From Acetobacteraceae bacterium (lineage in GTDB: Bacteria; Pseudomonadota; Alphaproteobacteria; Acetobacterales; Acetobacteraceae), in contig CANJXD010000360.1 of assembly GCA_947478535.1 (NCBI GenBank), positions 1 to 6,150 on the forward strand: a stretch of DNA of 6,150 nucleotides, in the 5' to 3' direction. Numbering within the stretch: position 1 is the first letter of the stretch; every line of letters begins with the position of its first letter. The position numbers and the translations under genes were made by a program. The notes beneath the pieces were generated by a model, which worked only from the letters and a program-made list of their open reading frames with translations, had not been told where the DNA came from and made no database searches. This document shows, piece by piece, positions 1 through 6,150 of the stretch.

Positions 1-31
1 CCCGCCACCCCCACCCCCGCCGCAGCCCGCT

Positions 32-1183
32 GTGCCACAACCATCTGCGCCGCAGGCGCCAACCCCGCCGCGCCCAGCCCACTGGCCGGCCTCCCCCGGC
101 GCGCGGATGGCGACAAGGGCGGAACGGCTCGGCCTGCTGATCGGCGCGGCGGCGGTGCTGCTGGCCAGCCTGTGGCTGTTCTCCGCCATCCTGACGCCCT
201 TCGTGCTGGCCGCCTGCATCGCCTATTTCCTCGACCCGCTCTGCGGTCATCTCTCCCGTCTCGGTGTTCCGCGCACCCTGGCGGCGTTCCTGCTGATCCT
301 GGGGCTGACGGCCTTCGCGCTGCTCGGGGTGCTGCTGCTGTATCCGCTGCTGATCGCCCAGATCGGCGTGCTGCTGCAGCGCCTGCCGGCCTATGTCGCG
401 GGCATCGGCACGCTGGTGCGCCAGGCGCTGGAATCCGCGCAGGAAGCGATCGGGCCGGACCTGCTGGATGGCCAGTTGCGAGACCTCGTCGTCCGCCAGG
501 CCGGGCAGATCGTTACCTTCCTTGGCACGGCGGTCGGCCGGCTGATCGGTGGCGGCTTCGCGCTGTTCAATGTCTTCACCCTGCTGGTGGTCACGCCGAT
601 CTGCGGCTTTTACCTGCTGCGAGACTGGCCGCGGATGATGGCGCGCCTCGAAAGCTGGCTGCCGCGCCGCAACGCCGCCGTGCTGCGCCAACTCGCCCGG
701 GATACCGACCGCGTGCTCTCCGCCTGGCTGCGTGGCCAGTTGCTGTGCTGCGCGCTGCTCGCGGCCTATTACGCCGCCTCGCTGACGGCGGTGGGACTCG
801 AACTCGGGCTGACGGTGGGACTGATGGCGGGTGTGCTGTCCTTCATCCCCTATGTCGGCAGCATGACGGGCTTCGCCGCGGCGGTGCTGCTGGCGATGGC
901 GCAGTTCGGCACCTGGAACGGCGTCGGCGTCGTCGTCGCGGTCTTCCTGATCGGCCAGTTCGTCGAGGGCTACGTCATCTATCCCCGCCTGCTGGGGGAC
1001 CGGGTGGAGTTGCACGCGGTGTGGGTGATTTTCGCGCTGTTCGCCGGCGGCGTCGCCTTCGGCTTCCTTGGCGTGCTGCTGGCGGTGCCGATGGCCGCCG
1101 CGATCGGCGTCATCGCCCGGCATTGGTTGCGCCGCTACCTCGAAAGCCCGCTCTACCTGGACCCGCCCCGCACCGGTCTCTGA
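32..1183 (+). CDS. AI-2E family transporter (PerM-like membrane permease), start uncertain
   Basis: Inner-membrane protein of the AI-2E/PerM family, whose members export or exchange small molecules; some act in autoinducer-2 export or Na+/H+ antiport, and the substrate cannot be read here. Numbered from the GTG at 32 (383 aa), hydrophobic helices lie at about 34-68 and 83-108. A soluble amphipathic stretch follows at 110-165, then helices at about 175-197, 232-288, 297-317 and 328-361. Family hallmarks are [10 protein letters not shown] (271-280), [19 protein letters not shown] (about 314-332) and [13 protein letters not shown] (344-356). Residues 2-25 are rich in Pro, Ala and Gln. The frame stays open to base 2, where it encodes seven consecutive prolines, so translation may begin upstream of the window. 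The ATG at 107 ([11 protein letters not shown]) is the other credible start and would give 358 aa. No clear Shine-Dalgarno precedes either. Family confidence is high; start confidence is low. Confidence 0.88.
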   Translation: MPQPSAPQAPTPPRPAHWPASPGARMATRAERLGLLIGAAAVLLASLWLFSAILTPFVLAACIAYFLDPLCGHLSRLGVPRTLAAFLLILGLTAFALLGVLLLYPLLIAQIGVLLQRLPAYVAGIGTLVRQALESAQEAIGPDLLDGQLRDLVVRQAGQIVTFLGTAVGRLIGGGFALFNVFTLLVVTPICGFYLLRDWPRMMARLESWLPRRNAAVLRQLARDTDRVLSAWLRGQLLCCALLAAYYAASLTAVGLELGLTVGLMAGVLSFIPYVGSMTGFAAAVLLAMAQFGTWNGVGVVVAVFLIGQFVEGYVIYPRLLGDRVELHAVWVIFALFAGGVAFGFLGVLLAVPMAAAIGVIARHWLRRYLESPLYLDPPRTGL

Positions 1184-1213
1184 CACATGCGGCTTGGGGG
1201 CCTTGGCCGTCTG

Positions 1214-1231
1214 CCGCGCTCCCCGCGCTCC
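1214..1231. repeat. Tandem 9-bp direct repeat
   Basis: CCGCGCTCC occurs twice head-to-tail without interruption (1214-1222 and 1223-1231). It ends two bases before the CtrA-like box. It may be a simple slippage duplication in GC-rich DNA; a binding-site role is only possible. Confidence 0.55.
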
Positions 1232-1232
1232 G

Positions 1233-1248
1233 TTCAAACGTGGTTAAC
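1233..1248 (+). promoter_or_regulatory. Candidate CtrA-binding site upstream of the chemoreceptor
   Basis: TTCAAACGTGGTTAAC matches the alphaproteobacterial CtrA consensus TTAA-N7-TTAAC at 8 of 9 fixed positions; the only mismatch is C in the first half-site. The downstream half extends as TTAACGAT, close to the TTAACCAT half-site form. It is one of the few AT-containing stretches in the region and lies about 97 bases before the ATG at 1345. CtrA is known to control flagellar and chemotaxis genes in many alphaproteobacteria. Use of this site is inferred from sequence alone. Confidence 0.4.
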
Positions 1249-1332
1249 GATGCTCCTCCACGGTTCATCTGCAGGGTGCCAGCTTGCCGGAGGACACCGC
1301 GTCCCCCAGGCCTAGGGCGCCCTTGTCAGATC

Positions 1333-1337
1333 AGGGA
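1333..1337 (+). promoter_or_regulatory. Ribosome binding site of the chemoreceptor
   Basis: AGGGA lies 7 bases before the ATG at 1345, which is good Shine-Dalgarno spacing. It selects this ATG over the in-frame GTG at 1342 and over the long open frame running back into the permease gene. Confidence 0.65.
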
Positions 1338-1344
1338 AACCGTG

Positions 1345-3354
1345 ATGCGCCTCCGCCTCGGCTCGTTGCTGCTCGGCCTCGTCATGCTGGTGGGCCTGCT
1401 CAATCTCGGCACCGCCGCCTTCACGCATTTTTCCCTTTCCGCCGGTAGCGGCGCGATCGAGCGCATCCAAGGCTCGGCCCTCGGCCCGATGCAGCACCTG
1501 AAGGCGCTGTCGGATGCCTATGCGGTGTTCGTCGTCGATGCCTCCCACAAGGCGCGCAATGGCGGCTTCACCTGGCAGGAGGCCGCAACCTCCCTCACCG
1601 AGGCCCGCGCGACGGTGGACCGCGCCTGGCGCGCCATCATCACCGCGCCGATCGCCCCCGCTGGCGCGCCCCACCTGGCCGAAGCCCGCACCCGCATGGA
1701 TGCGGCGCTGCGCCTGCATGCGGAACTGATCGCCATTGTCGGGCGGCAGGACCGCGCGGCGCTGGAGGCGCTGGTCAAGGATCAGCTCTATCCCACCATC
1801 GACCCGCTGACGGATGCCATCGGCCAGTTGCTGGATGCCCAGATCGCCGAGGCCGGCACCCTGGTCGCCGAGGCGCAGGCCCGCGCGCAGAAGGATGTCA
1901 TCGCCAATTACGGCCTGCTCGCCGCGTCACTCCTCGTGCTGCTCGGCGTCGCCTTCATCATCCGCCGCCGTGTCACCGGGCCGCTTGCTGCCGTCACGGC
2001 CGCGACGCGCCGCCTCGCGGGGGGCGACCTGCACGGCGCCATCCCGCATGGCGAACGCGGGGATGAGGTGGGTGAGTTGGCCCGCGCTCTCATCGTCTTC
2101 CAGCGGGACCTTGCCGCCGCCGCCACCGCTCAGACGGAACAGGTCGCTCTGCGTGAAAAGGCGGACGTCGAGCGCGCCGCCGCCGTGCACGCCATGGCCG
2201 AACGGGTGGAATCGGAAACCCGCGAGGCCGTCGATATCGTCGCCCGGCAGATGCACCGGATGACGCGGGATGCGCAGGCCATGTCCGGCTCCGCCGACAT
2301 GGTGGCGCGGGATGGGCAATCCGTCAGCGATGCCGCCGGCAAGGCGCAGGAGAATGTGCAGGCCGTGGCCACCGCCACGGAACAGCTCGGCGCCTCGATC
2401 CGCGAGATCGTCGGCCGCATCACCGTGACCGCCGCATCGACCCAGCGCGCCGCCCGCCGCGGCACCGAGGGGCGCGATTCCATCGCTGTCCTGTCGCGGG
2501 AGGTGGAGCGCATCGGCGGCGTCGCCCGGCTGATCGCCGACATTGCCGGCCAGACCAACCTTCTCGCCCTGAACGCGACCATCGAGGCGGCGCGGGCGGG
2601 GGAGGCCGGCAAGGGCTTCGCCGTGGTGGCCAATGAGGTGAAGACGCTGGCCGCCCAGACCGCCAAGGCGACCGAGGAGATCGCCCGCCAGGTGCAGGAA
2701 GTGGCCCGCGCCACCGATGCCGCTGTCAGTGTGGTGAACGACATGGCCGATGCGGTGAGCGAGGTGAACCACGCCGCCGGGGCCATCGCTGCGGCGATGG
2801 AGGAACAATCCGCAGCGACGCAGGAGATTGCCCGCGCCATCACGGAAGCCTCCTCCGCCACCGCCTCTGTCACCGACCGCATCGGCCATGTCGCGATCGA
2901 GATCGGTGGCGCCGGCGATCGCGCCAGCCAGCTGCGCGAGGGCGCCCTGGCGGCAACCGAGGCCGTGACGGCGCTGCGTGGCACCCTGGTGAAGGTGGTG
3001 CGTGAATCCGCGCCGGAAGCCAATCGCCGCATCGAGCCACGCTTCGCCGTGGACATGGCCGCGCGGCTGGACGTGGTCGGGGGTGGGGGCGGACGCGAGG
3101 AATTCCGGGTCATGCTGGCGGATCTGTCCCGCCTGGGCTGCTCGCTGTCCGGCGGCGCGCCGCGCCTGCCCGCCGGCACGCGGGTGACCCTGCACCTGGA
3201 CTCCGCCATGCCCGGCCTTTCCCTTGGCGCCGAGGTGGTCAGCCGCAACGACAGCGAACCCCGCCTCCGCCTGCGCTTTGCCACGCATGATGTGGGCGCG
3301 CGGGAAAAGCTGGACCGAGTCATCGCGCGGCTCGCGGGGGAGAAGGCGGCGTAG
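1345..3354 (+). CDS. Methyl-accepting chemotaxis protein with C-terminal PilZ domain
   Basis: Transmembrane chemoreceptor of 669 aa that should signal through CheW/CheA to the flagellar motor. TM1 is at about 5-26. A periplasmic, mostly helical sensor region spans about 28-186 and resembles a four-helix-bundle domain; its ligand is unknown. TM2 is at about 189-206. HAMP spans about 207-260, with P213 and the D240-E-V-G-E-L segment. The cytoplasmic signalling coiled coil spans about 290-550; its hairpin tip, about 403-432, contains [18 protein letters not shown] and then [11 protein letters not shown], the CheA/CheW contact signature. At about 558-665 is a PilZ domain with both c-di-GMP motifs: R562-xxx-R566 (RIEPR) and D593-L-S-R-L-G598. 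The C-terminus (GEKAA) lacks a CheR/CheB-docking pentapeptide of the xWxxF type. Azospirillum brasilense Tlp1 is a known MCP-PilZ receptor that binds c-di-GMP. The start is set by AGGGA seven bases upstream. The gene sits between housekeeping genes with no other chemotaxis gene in view. Confidence 0.93.
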   Translation: MRLRLGSLLLGLVMLVGLLNLGTAAFTHFSLSAGSGAIERIQGSALGPMQHLKALSDAYAVFVVDASHKARNGGFTWQEAATSLTEARATVDRAWRAIITAPIAPAGAPHLAEARTRMDAALRLHAELIAIVGRQDRAALEALVKDQLYPTIDPLTDAIGQLLDAQIAEAGTLVAEAQARAQKDVIANYGLLAASLLVLLGVAFIIRRRVTGPLAAVTAATRRLAGGDLHGAIPHGERGDEVGELARALIVFQRDLAAAATAQTEQVALREKADVERAAAVHAMAERVESETREAVDIVARQMHRMTRDAQAMSGSADMVARDGQSVSDAAGKAQENVQAVATATEQLGASIREIVGRITVTAASTQRAARRGTEGRDSIAVLSREVERIGGVARLIADIAGQTNLLALNATIEAARAGEAGKGFAVVANEVKTLAAQTAKATEEIARQVQEVARATDAAVSVVNDMADAVSEVNHAAGAIAAAMEEQSAATQEIARAITEASSATASVTDRIGHVAIEIGGAGDRASQLREGALAATEAVTALRGTLVKVVRESAPEANRRIEPRFAVDMAARLDVVGGGGGREEFRVMLADLSRLGCSLSGGAPRLPAGTRVTLHLDSAMPGLSLGAEVVSRNDSEPRLRLRFATHDVGAREKLDRVIARLAGEKAA

Positions 3355-3358
3355 GGCT

Positions 3359-3377
3359 GGGGGGCACCATTCCCCCC
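3359..3377 (+). other. Perfect G6/C6 inverted repeat between chemoreceptor and hdaA
   Basis: Six G (3359-3364) and six C (3372-3377) flank the 7-base loop CACCATT, starting four bases after the chemoreceptor stop. A strong RNA hairpin is expected. No U-tract follows, so it is not a standard intrinsic terminator. It could protect the mRNA 3' end, cause partial termination or shape hdaA expression. No promoter for hdaA is evident in the 47-bp gap. Confidence 0.4.
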
Positions 3378-3401
3378 GCGCCTGCGCTATGCATCCCCCC
3401 A

Positions 3402-4154
3402 ATGCCCCCCGTCTCCCCTCGCCCCGGACAGCTCCCCCTCCCGCTCTCCCGGGACGATTCCTCCGCTGCCGCGGATTGGGTGGCGGATGCCTCGAATGCC
3501 GAGGCGATGGCCTGGCTCGCGCAGCCCGGCGATTGGCCGGCCCGCCGGCTCGCCCTGTTCGGGCCGGAAGGGGTCGGGAAGTCGCATCTGTTGCGAGTGG
3601 TGGCGGCGGGGCAGGGGTGGCGGGTGCTGCGCGGGGCGGCGCTGGATGAAGCGGCGGCGCTGGACCCCGCCCCGGGCACCGCGCTGGATGATGCAGAGGC
3701 CGCGGATGAAACCGCGCTGTTTCACCTGATCAACCGCAGCGCCGAAGCCGGGGTGCCGCTATTGCTCGCCGCCCGACTGCCGCCGGCCCGCTGGGCGACG
3801 CGCCTGCCGGACCTCGCCAGCCGGCTGCGCGCCACTCAATCCGCCGGCATCGGCGCGCCGTCGGATGCCCTGCTCGCGGCGCTGATGGCCAAGCACTTGG
3901 CGGACCGGCAATTGCGGGTGGACCCCGGCGTGCAGGCTTTTCTTCTCGCCCGCCTGAAGCGGGAGGCCGCGGCCGTCGCCGGCGCCATCGCGGCACTGGA
4001 TGACGCCGCGCTGGCCGAGCACGCCCCCATCACCCGCCCCTTCGCCCGCGCCGTGCTCGGCTCCCTGCTCGCCGGAGGGGGGGCGGACACCGAAGATGAC
4101 GATGCAATGACGCCTGTGTCCGACGCCTCGCCCGAACCCCCGCGGCTGGTCTAG
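3402..4154 (+). CDS. hdaA: Hda/HdaA-type regulator of replication initiation (DnaA-related AAA+ protein)
   Basis: A 250-aa DnaA-paralogue with only the AAA+ module and no domain IV DNA-binding helix-turn-helix, as expected of Hda. In the family, Hda bound to the replicative beta clamp stimulates ATP hydrolysis by DnaA (RIDA) and prevents re-initiation. Visible motifs: a clamp-binding motif QLPLPL (10-15), like QLSLPL of E. coli Hda; Walker A GPEGVGKS (54-61); Walker B-like ALDDAEA (94-100); the box VII segment DLASRLRA (137-144), expected to hold the arginine finger; and a sensor II-like RLKRE (184-188). The hydrophobic strand before the Walker B acidic pair is weak (GTAL). About 28 acidic and Pro-rich residues follow the core and look disordered. 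The ATG at 3402 is the only in-frame start that keeps the clamp motif at the N-terminus, although no Shine-Dalgarno is seen. The stop lies 9 bases before ppk, so the two genes are probably co-transcribed. Confidence 0.88.
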   Translation: MPPVSPRPGQLPLPLSRDDSSAAADWVADASNAEAMAWLAQPGDWPARRLALFGPEGVGKSHLLRVVAAGQGWRVLRGAALDEAAALDPAPGTALDDAEAADETALFHLINRSAEAGVPLLLAARLPPARWATRLPDLASRLRATQSAGIGAPSDALLAALMAKHLADRQLRVDPGVQAFLLARLKREAAAVAGAIAALDDAALAEHAPITRPFARAVLGSLLAGGGADTEDDDAMTPVSDASPEPPRLV

Positions 4155-4163
4155 ACTGCGCGG

Positions 4164-6150
4164 ATGGACACGCATCACACCTCGAAAGCCGCCCTCGCCA
4201 TCGAGGCGGACAGCCCCGCGCGCTTCATCAATCGCGAACTGTCATGGCTCGCCTTCAACACCCGCGTGCTGGAGGAAGCGGCCAATCCGCGCCATCCGCT
4301 GCTGGAGAGGCTGCGTTTCGTCGCCATTTCAGCCTCCAACCTCGACGAATTCTATTCCGTCCGCGTCGCCGGGCTGATCGGCCAGGAACGCGCCGGGGTC
4401 TCCACCCCCTCGCCGGATGGGTTGACCCCGGCCCAACAGCTCACCGCCATCCACCGCACGGCGCAGGGGCTGATCGGCGCGCAGCAATCCGCCTGGCATG
4501 AACTGCGCGGCCTGCTCGCCACCGCCGGTGTCGTCGTCTGCGAACCCGAGACGCTGGCGGCCGCGGACCGCGCCTGGCTGGAAGGCTGGTTCATGGACCG
4601 CGTCTTCCCGGTCCTCACCCCCCTGGCGGTGGACCCGGCGCACCCCTTCCCCTTCATCGCCAACCTCGCGCTCTGCATGGTGCTGAAACTGGTGCGGGAG
4701 GAGGATGGCGGCACGATGCGCGCGCTGCTTCCGCTGCCGCCACAGGTCGAACGCTTCATCCGCCTGCCCGCGATCCCCGGCGAACGCGCCATCCGCTTCG
4801 TGATGCTGGAGGACCTGATCGTCCTGTCCATCCGGCGCCTGTTCCCCGGCTTCATCGCCGCCGAGCAGGGGCTGTTCCGCCTGATCCGCGACACCGACGT
4901 CGAATTCGAGGAGGAGGCGGAAGACCTCGTCCGGTCCTATGAGACCGCGTTGAAGCGCCGCCGTCGCGGCCGCGCCATCCGGCTTTCCGTCGATGCCCGC
5001 ATGGCCGTCGACATGGTGGACCTGGTTGCCCGCGAACTCGGGGCGGACCGCGACAGCGTGTTCTCCGTCACCGGGCTGCTCGGGGTCGCGGATCTGCGCC
5101 AGCTCATCGTCGATGACCGCCCGGACCTGCTCTTCACCCCCTACACGCCGCGCTTTCCCGAACGCATCCTCGATTTCGGCGGAGACTGCTTCGCCGCCAT
5201 CGCCGCCAAGGACATCGTCGTCCACCACCCCTACGAATCCTTCGACGTCGTGGTGCAGTTCCTCCGCCAGGCGGCGCGGGACCCGAATGTGGTGGCGATC
5301 AAGCAGACGCTCTATCGCACCACGCGCGACAGCCCCATCGCCAAGGCGCTGATCGAGGCGGCGGAATCCGGCAAATCCGTCACCGGCATCGTCGAGATCA
5401 AGGCCCGCTTCGATGAGGAGCGGAACATCGCCCTCGCCCGCGAATTGGAAGCCGCCGGCGTGCAGGTGGTCTATGGCTTCGTCGAGCTGAAGACCCACGC
5501 CAAGGTCAGCCTCGTCGTGCGACGGGAACGCGATGGCCTGCGCAGCTACGCGCATTTCGGCACCGGCAACTACCACCCCATCACGGCCCGCATCTACACG
5601 GACCTGTCCTTCTTCACCGCCGACCCGGCCCTGACGCGCGACGCCGCCAAGCTGTTCAACTACATGACCGGCTATGCCCGGCCGGAGACGATGGAAGGCC
5701 TGGCCTTCGCCCCCCTGACCATCCGCCCGGCCCTGCTCGGCCTGATCGAGCGCGAGATCGCCTTCGCCGCCGAAGGCCGCCCCGCCACCATCTGGCTGAA
5801 GATGAACTCCCTGGTCGATGAACAGGTGATCGATGCGCTCTATCGCGCCTCCCAGGCCGGGGTGAAGGTGGATTGCATCGTCCGCGGCATCTGCTGCCTG
5901 CGCCCCGGCATCCCCGGCCTGTCCGAGAAGATCCGCGTGAAGTCCATCGTCGGCCGCTTCCTCGAACACTCCCGCGTCTACGTCTTCGGCAACGGCCACC
6001 GCCTGCCATCCCGCCGCGCCCGCGTCTTCATCAGCAGCGCGGACCTCATGGCCCGCAACATGGACTGGCGGGTGGAAACCATGGTCCCGATCGAGAACCC
6101 CACCGTGCACGCCCAGATCCTCGACCAGGTGATGGTGGTGAACCTGCAGG
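4164..6150 (+). CDS. ppk: Polyphosphate kinase 1, 3' end outside window
   Basis: Makes long-chain inorganic polyphosphate reversibly from ATP by way of a phosphohistidine enzyme. The window holds 662 codons with no stop. Family members have about 690-730 aa, so only the C-terminal tail is missing. Aligned by motif to E. coli PPK1 with a constant offset of 10, all key residues are present: R385 in KQTLYR and R415 in [10 protein letters not shown] (Mg2+/phosphate site), H445 in ELKTHAKV (the phosphorylated His, E. coli H435) and H602 in GRFLEHSR (E. coli H592). [10 protein letters not shown] places N59 in the nucleotide-binding N domain. Approximate domains are N 12-116, head 117-331, C1 332-512 and C2 513 onward. 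A basic patch [10 protein letters not shown] (264-273) lies in the head domain. The ATG at 4164 is 9 bases after hdaA without a good Shine-Dalgarno, which suggests translational coupling. In alphaproteobacteria hdaA-ppk is commonly followed by ppx; that would lie beyond the window. Confidence 0.97.
   Translation, partial: MDTHHTSKAALAIEADSPARFINRELSWLAFNTRVLEEAANPRHPLLERLRFVAISASNLDEFYSVRVAGLIGQERAGVSTPSPDGLTPAQQLTAIHRTAQGLIGAQQSAWHELRGLLATAGVVVCEPETLAAADRAWLEGWFMDRVFPVLTPLAVDPAHPFPFIANLALCMVLKLVREEDGGTMRALLPLPPQVERFIRLPAIPGERAIRFVMLEDLIVLSIRRLFPGFIAAEQGLFRLIRDTDVEFEEEAEDLVRSYETALKRRRRGRAIRLSVDARMAVDMVDLVARELGADRDSVFSVTGLLGVADLRQLIVDDRPDLLFTPYTPRFPERILDFGGDCFAAIAAKDIVVHHPYESFDVVVQFLRQAARDPNVVAIKQTLYRTTRDSPIAKALIEAAESGKSVTGIVEIKARFDEERNIALARELEAAGVQVVYGFVELKTHAKVSLVVRRERDGLRSYAHFGTGNYHPITARIYTDLSFFTADPALTRDAAKLFNYMTGYARPETMEGLAFAPLTIRPALLGLIEREIAFAAEGRPATIWLKMNSLVDEQVIDALYRASQAGVKVDCIVRGICCLRPGIPGLSEKIRVKSIVGRFLEHSRVYVFGNGHRLPSRRARVFISSADLMARNMDWRVETMVPIENPTVHAQILDQVMVVNLQ

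Larger units (their letters stand above)
1184..1344. other. Intergenic region between permease and chemoreceptor
   Basis: These 161 bases carry no convincing gene. They hold a tandem 9-bp repeat (1214-1231), a near-consensus CtrA-type box (1233-1248), a perfect 10-bp palindrome AGGGCGCCCT (1314-1323) and a ribosome binding site (1333-1337). GCGGC (1189-1193) and GCCGC (1213-1217) could pair as a weak stem, but no T-run follows, so there is no recognisable Rho-independent terminator for the permease. The length and these elements suggest that the chemoreceptor has its own promoter. Confidence 0.6.

Noticed and set aside
1189..1217. Possible stem GCGGC/GCCGC after the permease stop, considered as a terminator.
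   Set aside because: The stem is only 5 bp with a long loop and no following T-run, so it does not meet the criteria for an intrinsic terminator.
1233..1260. Possible sigma-28 type flagellar promoter around TTCAAACG and CGATGC.
   Set aside because: The spacing between the two parts is far shorter than that of flagellar sigma-28 promoters, and the -10-like part is a poor match.
1314..1323. Perfect palindrome AGGGCGCCCT near the chemoreceptor start.
   Set aside because: A 10-bp palindrome is not unusual at this base composition, has no loop for a stable hairpin and matches no operator I can name.
172..1344. The chemoreceptor reading frame stays open upstream to 172, which could suggest a 1060-aa protein.
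   Set aside because: This stretch overlaps the well-supported permease gene in another frame, reads as Arg/Ala/Pro-rich shadow sequence, and the receptor has a good Shine-Dalgarno and a TM1 starting at 1345.
1927..3402. Long antisense open frames (491 and 397 codons) opposite the chemoreceptor.
   Set aside because: They show no domain or motif and have compositionally biased products; they mirror the codon structure of the sense MCP gene.
4329..6110. Long antisense open frame (593 codons) opposite ppk.
   Set aside because: Long antisense frames are expected in very high-GC coding DNA. Its product is low-complexity Gly/Asp/Ala/His-rich with no recognisable domain, while the sense strand encodes PPK1 with all catalytic residues.

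Overview
The window is very GC-rich and densely coding, and every gene lies on the + strand. The gene content and order are a membrane permease of the AI-2E/PerM family, then an hdaA-type replication regulator, then polyphosphate kinase 1. Together with the high GC this points to an alphaproteobacterium, most plausibly a Rhodospirillales/Acetobacterales (Roseomonas-like) member. The lineage call is inference from gene order and composition, not from a database match.

Layout: (1) about 1-1183, an AI-2E family transporter whose proline-rich N-terminus is open to the left edge, so the true start may lie outside the window. (2) 1184-1344, a 160-bp intergenic region with a tandem 9-bp repeat, a near-consensus CtrA-type box (TTCA-N7-TTAAC) and a Shine-Dalgarno-like AGGGA. 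(3) 1345-3354, a transmembrane methyl-accepting chemotaxis protein: periplasmic helical sensor domain, HAMP, MCP signalling domain and a C-terminal PilZ domain with intact c-di-GMP-binding motifs. (4) 3355-3401, a short gap with a perfect G6/C6 inverted repeat. (5) 3402-4154, an Hda/HdaA-type AAA+ protein with a beta-clamp-binding motif at its N-terminus and no DnaA DNA-binding domain. (6) 4164 to beyond 6150, polyphosphate kinase 1 with both catalytic histidines, cut off by the right edge.

The hdaA-ppk pair has a 9-nt gap and is probably one transcription unit. It joins control of replication initiation (inactivation of DnaA-ATP at the clamp) to polyphosphate synthesis. The chemoreceptor looks like an insertion into the otherwise housekeeping permease-hdaA-ppk neighbourhood. 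It is the most interesting gene here because it would let cyclic di-GMP act directly on a chemotaxis receptor. I see no mobile element, CRISPR array, RNA gene or clearly new multi-gene system. Apart from the receptor fusion, its placement and its possible CtrA control, the region is ordinary.
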